The position numbers and the translations under genes were made by a program. Positions 36,783-46,036 of a stretch of 64,000 nucleotides of DNA are shown here, one piece after another. Each line of letters begins with the position of its first letter. Position 1 is the first letter of the stretch. This stretch comes from Streptomyces asiaticus (GTDB lineage: Bacteria; Actinomycetota; Actinomycetes; Streptomycetales; Streptomycetaceae): positions 3,472,001 to 3,536,000 of the forward strand of contig NZ_JAGSHX010000006.1 in assembly GCF_018138715.1 (NCBI RefSeq), written 5' to 3'. The notes beneath the pieces are model-generated. The model did not search any database, was not told the DNA's origin, and saw only the letters and a program-made list of their open reading frames with translations.

Positions 36783-38117
36783 ATGGACACTGCGGACTTG
36801 GGACTGCCGGTGGACGTGCCGTCGACCGCACTCTTCACCGACCGGTACGAACTCACCATGCTTCAGGCCGCGCTGCGGGCGGGCACCGCCGACCGCCGCT
36901 CGGTCTTCGAGGTCTTCACCAGGCGTCTCCCCGAGGGCCGGCGCTACGGCGTCGTGGCGGGCACCGGGCGGGTGCTGGACGCCGTCGAGAACTTCCGCTT
37001 CGACACCGACGTGCTGGACTTCCTCGCCCAGCAGCGGATCGTGGACGAGCCGACGCTCTCCTGGCTCGCCGACTACCGCTTCCGCGGCGACATCTGGGGC
37101 TACCCCGAGGGCGAGGTCTACTTCCCCGGCTCGCCGATCATCCGGGTGGAGGGCACCTTCGCCGAGGCGGTGCTGCTGGAGACGGCCATCCTCTCCATCC
37201 TCAACCACGACTCCGCGGTGGCCGCCGCCGCGTCCCGGATGTCCACCGCCGCCGGCGACCGGCCGCTCATCGAGATGGGCGCCCGCCGCACCCATGAGCT
37301 GGCCGCCGTGGCCGCCGCCCGCGCCGCCTACGTCGGCGGCTTCACCACCACCTCCGACCTCGCGGCCGGATTCCGCTACAACATCCCCACCGTGGGCACC
37401 AGCGCCCACGCCTTCACCCTGCTGCACGACAGTGAGCGGGACGCCTTCACGGCGCAGGTCCGGGCGCACGGCAGCGACACCACCCTGCTCGTGGACACCT
37501 ATGACGTCGCCGAGGCGGTGCGCACCGCCGTGGAGGTGGCCGGCAAGGACCTGGGCGCCGTGCGGATCGACTCCGGCGATCTGCTGCTGCTCGCCCACCG
37601 GGTGCGCCAGCAGCTGGACGAGCTGGGCGCCAAGAACACCAAGATCGTGGTGACCAGCGACCTCGACGAGTACGCGATCGCCTCGCTGGCCGCGGCCCCC
37701 GTGGACGCGTACGGGGTCGGCACCCAGCTGGTCACCGGCAGCGGCCACCCGACCAGCTCCATGGTCTACAAGCTGGTGGCGCGGGCGGTTTCGGACGAGG
37801 CGGACGCGCCGCTGCTGCCGGTGGCCAAGAAGTCCATGGGGGCCAAGACCTCGGTGGGCGGCCGCAAATGGGCCGCGCGGCGGGTGGACGAGCACGGTGT
37901 GGCCGAGGCCGAGGTGATCGGCACCGGCGCGGTCCCCGAGGAGCTGGCAGACCATCAACTGCTGGTGGAGCTGGTGCGCGGGGGCGAGATAGTGGCCCGC
38001 GAGCCGCTGGACGCGGCGCGGGACCGGCACATCGCGGCCCGTGCCGGGCTGCCGCTGTCGGCGACCCAGCTCTCGCGCGGGGAGCCGGTCCTGCCCACCG
38101 AGTACGCGCGGGCCTGA
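36783..38117 (+). CDS. pncB: Nicotinate phosphoribosyltransferase
   Basis: 444 residues with [20 protein letters not shown] at the start, the phosphoribosyl-binding EMGARRTHE and VRIDSGDL, and GVGTQLVTG. It makes nicotinate mononucleotide from nicotinate and PRPP in NAD salvage. The nicotinamidase gene pncA follows 98 bases later, so nicotinamide-to-NaMN conversion is encoded as a unit. A duplicated phrase (GAGCGGGAACAC) lies in the spacer between them. ATG 36783 is the first start. Confidence 0.95.
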   Translation: MDTADLGLPVDVPSTALFTDRYELTMLQAALRAGTADRRSVFEVFTRRLPEGRRYGVVAGTGRVLDAVENFRFDTDVLDFLAQQRIVDEPTLSWLADYRFRGDIWGYPEGEVYFPGSPIIRVEGTFAEAVLLETAILSILNHDSAVAAAASRMSTAAGDRPLIEMGARRTHELAAVAAARAAYVGGFTTTSDLAAGFRYNIPTVGTSAHAFTLLHDSERDAFTAQVRAHGSDTTLLVDTYDVAEAVRTAVEVAGKDLGAVRIDSGDLLLLAHRVRQQLDELGAKNTKIVVTSDLDEYAIASLAAAPVDAYGVGTQLVTGSGHPTSSMVYKLVARAVSDEADAPLLPVAKKSMGAKTSVGGRKWAARRVDEHGVAEAEVIGTGAVPEELADHQLLVELVRGGEIVAREPLDAARDRHIAARAGLPLSATQLSRGEPVLPTEYARA

Positions 38118-38215
38118 GGCGGACGGGCCATGAGCGGGAACACGGACGGGTCATGAGCGGGAACACTGAGCACGCCCACTGCCGCAATCGACGTGGAGTG
38201 TCTACCCTCGGTGAC

Positions 38216-38800
38216 ATGCACCGGGCACTGATCGTCGTCGACGTCCAGAACGACTTCTGCGAGGGCGGAAGCCTCGCGGTGACGGGGGGCGCGGATGTCG
38301 CCGCCGCGATCACCGATCTGATCGGGGAGGCCACGCCCGGTTACCGGCACGTCGTCGCCACCCGTGATCACCACATCGATCCGGGCGATCACTTCTCGGA
38401 CAATCCGGACTATGAGCACACCTGGCCGGTGCACTGTGTCGCGGGCACCGAGGGTGTCGGGTTCCACCCGAACTTCGCACCCGCCGTCGCCTCCGGGGCG
38501 ATCGACGCGGTCTTCGACAAGGGCGCGTACACGGGGGCGTACAGCGGCTTCGAGGGCACCGACGAGCACGGCACCCCGCTCGCCCAGTGGCTGCGCGAGC
38601 GGGAGGTGACCGAGGTGGACGTGGTGGGCATCGCCACCGACCACTGCGTGCGGGCCACGGCGCTGGACGCGCGCCGCGAGGGGTTCGCGGCGCATGTCCT
38701 GCTGGACCTGACCGCGGGCGTCTCCCCGGGCACGACCGAGCGTGCCCTGGAGGAGCTGCGGGCGGCCGGGGTCGAGCTCACCGGCAAGCCGGTCGTCTGA
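38216..38800 (+). CDS. pncA: Nicotinamidase (isochorismatase-family)
   Basis: 194 residues. Catalytic triad Asp (LIVVDVQNDFCEGG), Lys (VFDKGAYTGAYS) and Cys (GIATDHCVRATALDA). The metal site DHHIDPGDHF is present. It deamidates nicotinamide to nicotinate for PncB. The frame extends upstream, but ATG 38216 begins the conserved strand MHRALIVVDVQ. Followed by repeat region D. Confidence 0.95.
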   Translation: MHRALIVVDVQNDFCEGGSLAVTGGADVAAAITDLIGEATPGYRHVVATRDHHIDPGDHFSDNPDYEHTWPVHCVAGTEGVGFHPNFAPAVASGAIDAVFDKGAYTGAYSGFEGTDEHGTPLAQWLREREVTEVDVVGIATDHCVRATALDARREGFAAHVLLDLTAGVSPGTTERALEELRAAGVELTGKPVV

Positions 38801-39397
38801 GCCGCCGGAGGCGCTCAGAGCGCCCCCCAGCCGCCTTCCGGGCGGCTTGGCGGCCCCTTCCGGGCGGCTCGACCGGCCGGGCTCGACCGGCCGCCCTCCC
38901 GGGCCCCGGCGCCACGGGGGCCGACGGTACGCGTACGCCTGCGCCTGCGGCGGGCTGCTTCCCCTCCCCGCCCCTTCCCGATACCAGGGGCTCCGCCCCT
39001 GGACCCCGGGGGCCGGGGGCCGGGGGCGAAGCCCCGCCTCCCAGCCCCTCCGGCGCCTGAGGAACGGAACCTGGAACGGAACCCCACCTCCCAGCCCCTC
39101 CGGCGCTCGAGGAACGGAGCCTGGGACGGAACCCCACCCCCCAGCCCCTCCGGCACTTGAGGAACGGAACCTGGGACGAAGCCCCGCCTCCCAGCCCCTC
39201 CGGCGCTCGAGGAACGGAACCTGAGGCAGAGCCCCGCCCTCCAGCCCCTCCGGCGCTCGAGGAACGGAACCTGGAACGGAACCCCACCTCCCAGCCCCTC
39301 CGGCGCTTGAGGAGCGGGGTCTGGGGCGGAGCCCCAGTTTCGGGAAGGGGCGGGGAGGGGCGCAGCCCGCCGCAGGCGTCAGGATCCGCCGGACCCC
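38801..39397. repeat. Intergenic repeat region, copy D, with six 50-bp tandem repeats
   Basis: No gene in 597 bases. Family terminal inverted repeats occur at 38961-38980 and 39341-39360, each bordered on the outside by the CCTGCGGCGGGCTG / GCCCGCCGCAGGCG tail. Inside, CCAGCCCCTCCGG recurs at exactly 50-base steps (39041, 39091, 39141, 39191, 39241, 39291), six units with few changes. Each unit contains a GAACGGAACCTGGAACGGAA-like purine block. Convergent location between pncA and 39398-39712. Confidence 0.93.
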
Positions 39398-39712
39398 CTA
39401 CGAGGCCGGGGCCGGTGGTCTGAGGAGGGCGGCCATGGGATGCCAGAGCTCCCCTCCGCGATCCGGCGCGGTGCGCCAGACCACCCCGTCGGGATGGTGG
39501 AGCACCGCCGTCACCTCGTCGGGCGTCGGCGGCGCGGTATTGCCGCGCAGATAGACAGCGCGAAGCCCGAGATTGCGGAGCCTGGTCAGGGCTCGCTGAC
39601 GGTTCGCGGCGTGTACCAGTACGCGGACGCCACCCTCGCCCAGCGGGCGCGGCAGCGTCAGTGCGACCACCACACTGCCGCCCGGCAGCTTGGTAAATCC
39701 TCCGTCGGCCAT
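39398..39712 (-). CDS. Conserved hypothetical protein next to the M6 protease
   Basis: 104 residues, MADGGFTKLPGGSVVVALTL, with an alpha/beta pattern and an RxL-rich helix (ANRQRALTRLRNLGLRAVYL). The middle has PTPDEVTAVLHHPDGVVWR. I recall a similar small gene downstream of the immune-inhibitor-A gene in other streptomycetes. No signal peptide or known domain. Function unknown; the reading frame and codon use support it. Confidence 0.7.
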   Translation of the reverse strand: MADGGFTKLPGGSVVVALTLPRPLGEGGVRVLVHAANRQRALTRLRNLGLRAVYLRGNTAPPTPDEVTAVLHHPDGVVWRTAPDRGGELWHPMAALLRPPAPAS

Positions 39713-39777
39713 TGCGGGTCATGTCCCCCGTGAGACGTCGTGTCAACAAGCAGGTCTAAGGGGCATCTAAACGCTAA

Positions 39778-39807
39778 CGGCCGCCGCCCGCTAGGGGGCG
39801 ACGGCCG
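39778..39807 (-). terminator. Hairpin after the M6 protease gene
   Basis: CGGCCGCCGCCC pairs with GGGCGACGGCCG (one mismatch) about 40 bases after the protease stop. It lies between the two same-strand genes, so they are probably separate transcripts. Confidence 0.7.
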
Positions 39808-39846
39808 CTACCGCTCTGACCTGCGAAAACGCAGACTGGTGTGGAC

Positions 39847-42234
39847 CTAGGAGGCGGACGGTCCGACCTGGACGGTCATCGTCGAGCCGCCCGGGAGCTC
39901 CTTGAGGATCTTGATCCGGGTGTTGGTGTCAGCAATCTTGACACTGCCGGTCGGGTTGCTCTCGTCCCAGTACGTACCCTTGTGGTCATCGAAGACCGGG
40001 ATGCCCGGCTTCGGCTTCACCTTGGCGGCCTTGCCGTCGTTGTGCAGCGTGAAGCCGTCCGAGGGGAGCCGGCTGAAGGGCGAGTCGTACGCCTGGACCC
40101 GGTTGCGCATCAGCTTGCCGTCCGCCCACTTCTCGGCGGCGGGGTGCGCGTCGATCGGCAGGATCAGACCGCTGCCCGGGTGGACGCCGACGTTGTTGTC
40201 CGGCTGCGAGGTGTCCCACTGCCAGATCAGCAGCCCGTTCTGGTACGGGAAGTGCTCGACCCAGCTGGGCCGGCTGGAGGCCCAGCCGAAGTTGTACGGA
40301 CCGGTCTTGAGGGTGGTGTCGTACGACACGTACTGGCGGTTCTCGGCGAGGTAGTACTGCGGGTAGTCCTTGGTGAAGGAGCCGCCGATGCGCGAGAAGC
40401 CGTTCGCCGTCCAGCCGTTGTCGTCGCCCTCGGCGCCGTCGCTGAAGACCGGGGCGCCGTCCGCGGTCAGGGTGATCGCGTCGGCCGCGAAGCCCTTCTG
40501 CGCCACACCGCCGTCGGTCTGGTAGCGGAAGCGCAGGTCGATCTTCTTGCCCGCGTAGGCGTCCAGCGGGAAGGAGAGCTTCTTGTACGCGCCCGAGGTG
40601 CCGGTCAGTGCCGGCTTGTCACCGGCATCGCGCGGGATGGCCTTGCCGTCCGCGGTGCCGTCGACGGGCGTCCAGTTGGCGCCGCCGTCCGTGGAGACCT
40701 CGGCGTAGAGGTAGTCGTAGTTCTCCTCGATGTCCCACCAGCCCTGGAGGTCCAGGCTGGCCTTGGACTTGCCCGTGAGGTCCACGGACCGGGTCAGGGT
40801 GTTCTTGAGGTCGTCACCCATCCCGCTCCACCACTGCTTGGAGCCCTCGGCGGGGGCGACCACCTCGGTGGTGACGGCCTTGGGGGGCAGCTCGACCACC
40901 AGCGCCTGCTTGTTCTTGGTGTTGTACTCGGCCACCCCGAGGGTGTGGGTGGACTTCTTACCGGCCTTGGCCGAGGCGTAGTTCAGCCAGCCCAGCTGGA
41001 GCTTGTCCCAGGCGTTCATATCGCCGGGCAGGTCGCCGATGGCGTCCTTACCGGTGCCGAGCCAGGATCCCGCGGACATCAGCGACCAGTAGGCGACGGA
41101 CGACTCCCCCTTGCCGGTGGTGTCGTACTCGTCCGGCAGGCCCAGGTCATGGCCGTACTCATGGGCGAAGACGCCGAGGCCGCCGTTCTCCGGCTGCATC
41201 GTGTAGTCGCCGACCCAGATGCCGGTGTCGCCGATCTGCGTACCACCCGACTTGTTCTCGCCCGGGCCGGTCTTGCCCGCGTCGGTGCCGTACGCGTACC
41301 AGCGGTGCGCCCAGATGGCGTTCTCGCCCTGGACCCCGCCGCCTGCGGACTCGTCCTCACCGGCGTGGACGATCTGGAAGTGGTCGATGTAGCCGTCGGG
41401 CTCGTTGAAGTTGCCGTCGGCGTCGTAGTCGTAGCGGTCCCACTGGTCGTACTTGGCCAGGTCCGCCTTGATCTGCGCGTCGGTGCGGCCGGCCGCCTTC
41501 TGGTCCTTGGCCCACTGGTTGACGCCGTCGCGGATCAGGTCCCAGGCGTTGGCGCAGTTGGTGTCGCCGCAGTAGTTGGAGCCGTAGCGGGCCTCGTTCC
41601 AGTCGACCTTGACCCAGTCGGAGACCTCGCCGTCCACCGAGTAGCGGCCCGAGGACTGCTTCTCGTAGTACTTCTTCAGGGACTGCTTCTTCTTCTCCGT
41701 GGAGAAGTAGAGGTCCTGGAAGTGCTGGCGGTTGTAGTCCTTCTGCCAGGCCGTGCTGTTGTCGTCGGCGCGGTCCGGCTGGGCGATGGTGTTGTGCGCC
41801 GGGCCCGGGTCGCCGCCGTACTTCTTCACCGGCGGCTTGGGGCCGTCCCCGTCCGGGTCGTACATGGTGGTGTCGTCCACCTTGTCGCCGAAGTCGACCA
41901 GGATGGTGAAGATCTTGTCGGTCTTCTCCCGGGCCAGCTCGACGTACTTGCCCTTGCCGAGCTTCACGACCTTGGACGCCCCGCGCGTGGTCGCCTTGGC
42001 GTCACCGGAGATGACCTGACGCAGCGCCTCCTGGCGCTGCGCTTCCCGCTGCTTGCTGTAGGGACCTTCGAGGTCGTGCTGGACATCCGTCTTCGCGGGC
42101 GCCGGGTCATGGCGCTCGACACGCGTAGACGGTGCGTCCGCCTGGGCCATGCCGGTCGAGAGTGCCGCCGCTCCGAGCGCGGCCACCACTGTGGCTATGG
42201 CGGCCGATCTGGCCGCCCTCCGTTGGCTGTTCAC
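39847..42234 (-). CDS. Secreted immune inhibitor A (M6) metalloprotease
   Basis: 795 residues, GTG start at 42234 with GGGGAGG upstream. Signal peptide (residues 1-32, ends ...GMAQADA). A propeptide follows, then the peptidase M6 domain with zinc motif HEYGHDLGLPDEYD (HExxHxxGxxD near 355), and C-terminal beta-rich domains (about 500-795) with MAM/jelly-roll-like repeats (WWDIEENYDYLYAEVSTDGG). It is an exported protease that degrades proteins or peptides outside the cell. Long open frames on the opposite strand are shadows of codon bias. Confidence 0.95.
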   Translation of the reverse strand: MNSQRRAARSAAIATVVAALGAAALSTGMAQADAPSTRVERHDPAPAKTDVQHDLEGPYSKQREAQRQEALRQVISGDAKATTRGASKVVKLGKGKYVELAREKTDKIFTILVDFGDKVDDTTMYDPDGDGPKPPVKKYGGDPGPAHNTIAQPDRADDNSTAWQKDYNRQHFQDLYFSTEKKKQSLKKYYEKQSSGRYSVDGEVSDWVKVDWNEARYGSNYCGDTNCANAWDLIRDGVNQWAKDQKAAGRTDAQIKADLAKYDQWDRYDYDADGNFNEPDGYIDHFQIVHAGEDESAGGGVQGENAIWAHRWYAYGTDAGKTGPGENKSGGTQIGDTGIWVGDYTMQPENGGLGVFAHEYGHDLGLPDEYDTTGKGESSVAYWSLMSAGSWLGTGKDAIGDLPGDMNAWDKLQLGWLNYASAKAGKKSTHTLGVAEYNTKNKQALVVELPPKAVTTEVVAPAEGSKQWWSGMGDDLKNTLTRSVDLTGKSKASLDLQGWWDIEENYDYLYAEVSTDGGANWTPVDGTADGKAIPRDAGDKPALTGTSGAYKKLSFPLDAYAGKKIDLRFRYQTDGGVAQKGFAADAITLTADGAPVFSDGAEGDDNGWTANGFSRIGGSFTKDYPQYYLAENRQYVSYDTTLKTGPYNFGWASSRPSWVEHFPYQNGLLIWQWDTSQPDNNVGVHPGSGLILPIDAHPAAEKWADGKLMRNRVQAYDSPFSRLPSDGFTLHNDGKAAKVKPKPGIPVFDDHKGTYWDESNPTGSVKIADTNTRIKILKELPGGSTMTVQVGPSAS

Positions 42235-42553
42235 TCGCTCAGTCCTCCCCTTTCCACACCAGTGCCGGACATTTGACCGGAGTGGCAGGAGAAAAGACAG
42301 ACCTTGACTTGGACTGGTGAGACAAGTACGTTCTGCGATCCCGACGTTCCGTTTAACGGACAGCAACGGGCGCGCCATGCACGCCGGTTGGCACAACCGA
42401 TGATTCCGTGCGCCCCCTGTGCAACGGCGCCGTGGGTGAGGTCACGCTTACTTCCGTTCCCCACGGGCATGCAGGACCGTAGAGTCAGGACTGACGGTGC
42501 ACATCAGCCTGACTCATGCCCCCTGCATATCGCCCCCGAGGACGGATCCCGCC
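42235..42553. other. Divergent intergenic region with a rightward promoter candidate
   Basis: 319 bases without a gene between the protease and the small membrane protein. A candidate promoter reads rightward (42304-42332). The leftward SD of the protease is at 42245-42255. A 210-base leader would precede the right-hand gene, with no clear riboswitch. Confidence 0.55.
42304..42332 (+). promoter_or_regulatory. Candidate sigma-70-type promoter
   Basis: TTGACT (42304-42309), 17-base spacer, TACGTT (42327-42332). One of the best consensus matches seen in the window. Points to the small membrane protein gene at 42554. Confidence 0.55.
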
Positions 42554-42835
42554 ATGCCGCGTCCGACTCCTGCACAGCTTGCCTATGGTTCGGCCACCGT
42601 CGTTCTCTCGACCTTCGCCATGCTGCTGCTCTCCCAGACCCAATCGGGGCTGGGCGTGGCGGTGGTGACCGTGGTCGGGCTGGTTCTCGGGCTCCTCGTC
42701 GCCGTCACCGTGCCGGTGGCCCGGGTGTCCCGCACCGGCCGCACCGTCCGCACCAGCCGCCCCGTGGCGGGGTCCGGACCGGCCGACCCGGCGCGGGCGC
42801 ACACTCGGGCGCACGCCGACTCACTGCGCGGCTGA
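42554..42835 (+). CDS. Small two-span membrane protein
   Basis: 93 residues. Membrane segments about 8-30 (YGSATVVLSTFAMLLLSQ) and 36-58 (VVTVVGLVLGLLVAVTVPVA), then a basic Arg/Thr-rich tail. The start ATG 42554 follows GAGGA at ten bases; the frame extends further up without reason. The last codons and stop lie in a 20-bp tandem repeat that continues toward the convergent RDD gene. No known family. Confidence 0.7.
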   Translation: MPRPTPAQLAYGSATVVLSTFAMLLLSQTQSGLGVAVVTVVGLVLGLLVAVTVPVARVSRTGRTVRTSRPVAGSGPADPARAHTRAHADSLRG

Positions 42836-42896
42836 CCCGCTCACTGCACGGCTGACCCGCTCACTGCACGGGCTGCTGATCCACTCACTGCACGGC
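42821..42896. repeat. 20-bp tandem repeat at convergent gene ends
   Basis: TCACTGCACGGCTGACCCGC occurs at 42821 (one change), 42841, and in part at 42861 and 42885. The stop codons of both convergent genes lie within it, so copy number could alter C-termini. Confidence 0.85.
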
Positions 42897-43391
42897 CGAC
42901 ACCACGACGGTCCGCGCGGCCTTGTCGTGCAGACAGCGCTGGAGCGGCTTGTCCCACAGCAGTGAGACCGAGTTGACCAGCCAGAAGACCGTGCCGACCA
43001 GCAGCGGGATGAGCATCCCCGGCAGCACGTAGACCGCCGCGCGGACCCAGCCCTGACCGGCCGGCACATTCCCGTCGGACAGCATCGCCACCCGGATGCG
43101 CAGCGCCTTCTTGCCGAGCGTCTGGCCGCTGCGGGCCAGCATGACGCCCTCGTAGCCGAAGTAGAGCGCCATCGTGATGATGAGCGCGAGGGTCACCTTC
43201 CCCATGTCCTGCTCGCCCGGGTGGTCCATCGTGTACTGGAGCGCGCCGGTCGCCGTGAGCGCCACCGTCCAGATCGCGCCGAGGATGACGATGTCGATGA
43301 GCCGGGCGGTGAAGCGCTGACCGGGGGTGGCCAGCGGGGGCATCCCCGGGGGGATCACAGGCGGGGGCGAGGACAGCGGATCGGGGGCCAT
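42885..43391 (-). CDS. RDD-family membrane protein 1
   Basis: 168 residues. RDD signature FTARLIDIVILGAIW (Arg-Asp pair) then three to four membrane segments and the family's EGVMLARSGQTLGKKALRIR loop. The C-terminal motif LQRCLHDKAARTVVVSA is shared by the next two genes. ATG 43391 gives a short Pro-rich N-terminus; upstream frame is unlikely. RDD proteins are membrane proteins of uncertain function, some acting as Na+/H+ antiporters. First of three tandem paralogs. Confidence 0.88.
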   Translation of the reverse strand: MAPDPLSSPPPVIPPGMPPLATPGQRFTARLIDIVILGAIWTVALTATGALQYTMDHPGEQDMGKVTLALIITMALYFGYEGVMLARSGQTLGKKALRIRVAMLSDGNVPAGQGWVRAAVYVLPGMLIPLLVGTVFWLVNSVSLLWDKPLQRCLHDKAARTVVVSAVQ

Positions 43392-43504
43392 GCCCCCGAT
43401 TACATCAGCGGTGCCGGAGGACCGGAAGCTCAGGGGGGCACCCCCGGGCCGGGGGCACCTCGGGGGCTCGGGGGCACTCCGGGGACTCGGGGGCACCCCG
43501 GGGC

Positions 43505-44089
43505 TCAGGGCACGGCCGAGACCACCAGCGTCTTGGCCGCCTTGTCGTGCAGGCACTGCCGGTAGGGCCGGTCCCAGGTGCACCACAACACATTGATCAG
43601 CCAGAAGAGGAAGCCGCAGCAGGGCACGATCTCGGGCAGGGCGTACACCCCGGCGCGCAGCCAGCCCGCCTGGCCGACCGGCGGCCGGCCGTTCTCCAGC
43701 ATGGCGACCCGGATCTTCATCGCCTTCTTGCCGACGGTCTGGCCGTCCCGGGTCAGCATCAGCCCCTCGTAGAGGAAGTAGACCAGGACGTAGACCAGCG
43801 TGACGGTGGTCGAACGCGCGCTGCCCTCGATCGGGTCGTAGGCCCCGGCGACCGCGGTCACCACGAGCCCGACCGGGATGCCGATGAGCAGCGCGTCGAT
43901 GATCCGGGCGATCAGACGGCGGCCGAGGTGCGCGAGCGGGGGCATCCCGGCGTACGGCTCGGGCCCGGCGGTGTGGTCCCCGTAGTCCCCGTACGGGGAG
44001 CCGTTCGCCCGCGGTTGTTTCGCGAACGGATCGCTGCTGTCCCGGTCCCGGGGCTCATCGGGCCCGGGCGGCGGCTGGTCGGTGCTCAT
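43505..44089 (-). CDS. RDD-family membrane protein 2
   Basis: 194 residues. Acidic, Pro/Gly-rich N-terminus (1-60), then RLIARIIDALLIGIPVGLVV, EGLMLTRDGQTVGKKAMKIR and the closing YRQCLHDKAAKTLVVSAVP. Two Cys (PCCGF) lie in the last membrane span. Same-strand order with paralogs 1 and 3 suggests recent duplication. Gap of about 110 bases before paralog 1. Confidence 0.88.
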   Translation of the reverse strand: MSTDQPPPGPDEPRDRDSSDPFAKQPRANGSPYGDYGDHTAGPEPYAGMPPLAHLGRRLIARIIDALLIGIPVGLVVTAVAGAYDPIEGSARSTTVTLVYVLVYFLYEGLMLTRDGQTVGKKAMKIRVAMLENGRPPVGQAGWLRAGVYALPEIVPCCGFLFWLINVLWCTWDRPYRQCLHDKAAKTLVVSAVP

Positions 44090-44263
44090 GGCCCGAGTCG
44101 ACCCCGGAGCCGGGACGGCCGCATCCGGCGCGCCCCGTTCGGGCGACCGGGATCGTCCATCCGCCGCAGCCTGGGCGGATGTTCGGTTCGGCGGCGGGCG
44201 GCTCGGTCGGCCGCCGCTCGGTGGGCCGCTGCCTCAGTCGGCCGCCGCTCAGTCGGCCGCCGC

Positions 44264-46036
44264 TCAGTCTGCCGACGCGACGAAGGTGCGGGCCGCCTTG
44301 TCGTGCCAGCACTGCCGCCACGGGCGGTCGAACAGGCACCACAGCACGTTCAGCACGCCGATGACGAGCACCCCCAGCACCGAGTAGACCAGCCAGCGGC
44401 GCAGCGCGGCGCCGAAGGACGGGGTGTCGTGCTCCTCGATGTCCAGCACCCGCACCCCGCACAGCCTCTTGCCGAGCGTACGGCCCCACTTGGCGGTCGG
44501 CAGCGCCTCCAGCACGACGCCGAGGACGAGCAGCAGACCGAGGACGATGCCCAGATAGCCGCTGGTGGTGCCGTCCAGGAAGTAGACCGTGACGGTCTCG
44601 CCGCTCTGCTTGGCCGACTCGACCTTCTCGTCGATGTGGTCGCTCGCCTTGCTCCACAGCGGGAACGCGACGGCGCCGACGACGCCGAGCAGCACGACCG
44701 AGTCGATCAGCCGGGCGGCGAGGCGGCGGCCGAGCGAGGCGGGCCGGCCCTCGGCCTGGGCGGCCAGCAGGAAGGGGTTGTCGACGGGCGGCTTCCAGGG
44801 GATGACGCCCTCGGGCGCGCCCGGTCCCGCGCCGTGCGGGGCCGCCTGGGGAGCGTGCGGGGCGGCCTGCGGCAGGCTCTGCGGCGGGCCGGGCCGCTGG
44901 GCGAACTGCCCCTGCGGCTGCCAGGCCGGGCCGCCGCCCTGGGCGGGGATACCACCGAAGGGCTGCTGGGGCTGATGCGGCTGCGGGGGCTGCTGGGGCT
45001 GATGTGTCTGCGGCTGTTGGGGCTGGTGCGGGGGCTGGGCCGGGGGTGCGGCCTCGGCGCCCTTGCGCCGCGTGCCGCCGCGGCCGATCGCCCGGATCGC
45101 CATCGTCCCGTCGTCCCGGCCTGCCGCCTGGCCCCGGCCCTGGTCCCAGCCCTGGTCCTGCCCCTTGTCCTGACCCTGGCTCTGGCCCTGGCCGGTCGCG
45201 GGTGCCGCTCCGCCGCCGCGCCCCACCGTGCGGAACGTCATCGTCCCGTCCCCCGCCGGAGCGGGGGTCTCGTCGTCCGCCGGGGGCAGCTCCGGGGCCC
45301 GGCGGACGGGCGGCAGGGCCTGCGTCGAACGGTCCCCGGTGCGCCCGCTCCCGCCCGCGCGCATGGTCAGCGTGCCGTCATCGCGACCGGCGTCCTCGCC
45401 CGGGCCCGCGCGCCGCGGGTCGGGCACCCCGGGCCACTGCCCACCAGCAGGCTGCCCGGCACCGGCCTGGGGACCACCGGGCTGCCCGCCACCGGCCCGG
45501 GGGTCGCCGGGGGCGTCCGACTCCGCGCCCCAGGAGACCCGGCGGTCCTGCTCACCGCCGAATCCGCCCTGCTGGGCGGCGTCCGCCTGCCAGGCCGATC
45601 CGGCGTCGGGGCGGGTGCCGTGCAGCCGCTGGGGATCGTTCCAGTCCACGGACGCCGGGACCCCGCCGGGCGGCACCGGCTGGGTCCCCATGCCACCGGC
45701 CGACGCCTCGGGCGGCCCGCCCGCGCCCCGGACGTCCATCTCGGCGCTCCGGCGCAGCTCGGGCAGTGCGCTACCGGTGTCCTCGACGGCCCGCGGCGCC
45801 GGATCCTCGTCCAGGAACATCGGGCCCGTCTCGTCCGGCGGCGGGCTGATCACCTGGGTATGGGTGACCCCGGGCGGCGGGGCGGGCATGGCCTCGCCCT
45901 CGGCCGGGGCGGGACGGCTGGTGCCGGGCACCCAGGCGGCGCCGTTCCAGTAACGGATGTAGCCAGGGATGGACGGATCGGGATAAAAACCAGGAATGGA
46001 GCTGCCGTCCGCGGATCCTGAGGTAGGGGCGCTCAT
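44264..46036 (-). CDS. RDD-family membrane protein 3 with DUF2510 domain and long disordered linker
   Basis: 590 residues. A DUF2510 domain at the N-terminus (about 14-40: IPGFYPDPSIPGYIRYWNGA then AWVPG) is followed by some 370 residues rich in Gly, Pro, Gln and Asp with repeated short phrases (QAGAGQPAGGQ; DDGTMTFR/DDGTLTMR/DDGTMAIR). The C-terminal RDD domain has ASLGRRLAARLIDSVVLLGV, KWGRTLGKRLCGVR and the paralog motif WRQCWHDKAARTFVASAD. The linker is probably cytoplasmic and unstructured. The largest of the three; the DDGT-phrase repeats are unusual. Confidence 0.9.
   Translation of the reverse strand: MSAPTSGSADGSSIPGFYPDPSIPGYIRYWNGAAWVPGTSRPAPAEGEAMPAPPPGVTHTQVISPPPDETGPMFLDEDPAPRAVEDTGSALPELRRSAEMDVRGAGGPPEASAGGMGTQPVPPGGVPASVDWNDPQRLHGTRPDAGSAWQADAAQQGGFGGEQDRRVSWGAESDAPGDPRAGGGQPGGPQAGAGQPAGGQWPGVPDPRRAGPGEDAGRDDGTLTMRAGGSGRTGDRSTQALPPVRRAPELPPADDETPAPAGDGTMTFRTVGRGGGAAPATGQGQSQGQDKGQDQGWDQGRGQAAGRDDGTMAIRAIGRGGTRRKGAEAAPPAQPPHQPQQPQTHQPQQPPQPHQPQQPFGGIPAQGGGPAWQPQGQFAQRPGPPQSLPQAAPHAPQAAPHGAGPGAPEGVIPWKPPVDNPFLLAAQAEGRPASLGRRLAARLIDSVVLLGVVGAVAFPLWSKASDHIDEKVESAKQSGETVTVYFLDGTTSGYLGIVLGLLLVLGVVLEALPTAKWGRTLGKRLCGVRVLDIEEHDTPSFGAALRRWLVYSVLGVLVIGVLNVLWCLFDRPWRQCWHDKAARTFVASAD

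Noticed and set aside
38961..39360. CRISPR array
   Set aside because: The 50-bp units are contiguous with no unique spacers, and there are no cas genes.
38801..39397. Open frames across the 50-bp repeat array
   Set aside because: A 50-base unit is not a multiple of three, so the frames reflect only the lack of stop codons in GC-rich repeats; the phrases shift frame at each unit.
39841..42276. 811-codon open frame on the + strand
   Set aside because: It is antisense to the M6 protease, is composed of Val/Gly/Leu/Asp strings typical of reading GC-rich codons backwards, and lacks any domain.
43547..46021. 824-codon open frame on the + strand across the RDD genes
   Set aside because: Antisense to three well-supported RDD genes; amino-acid composition is a GC artefact.
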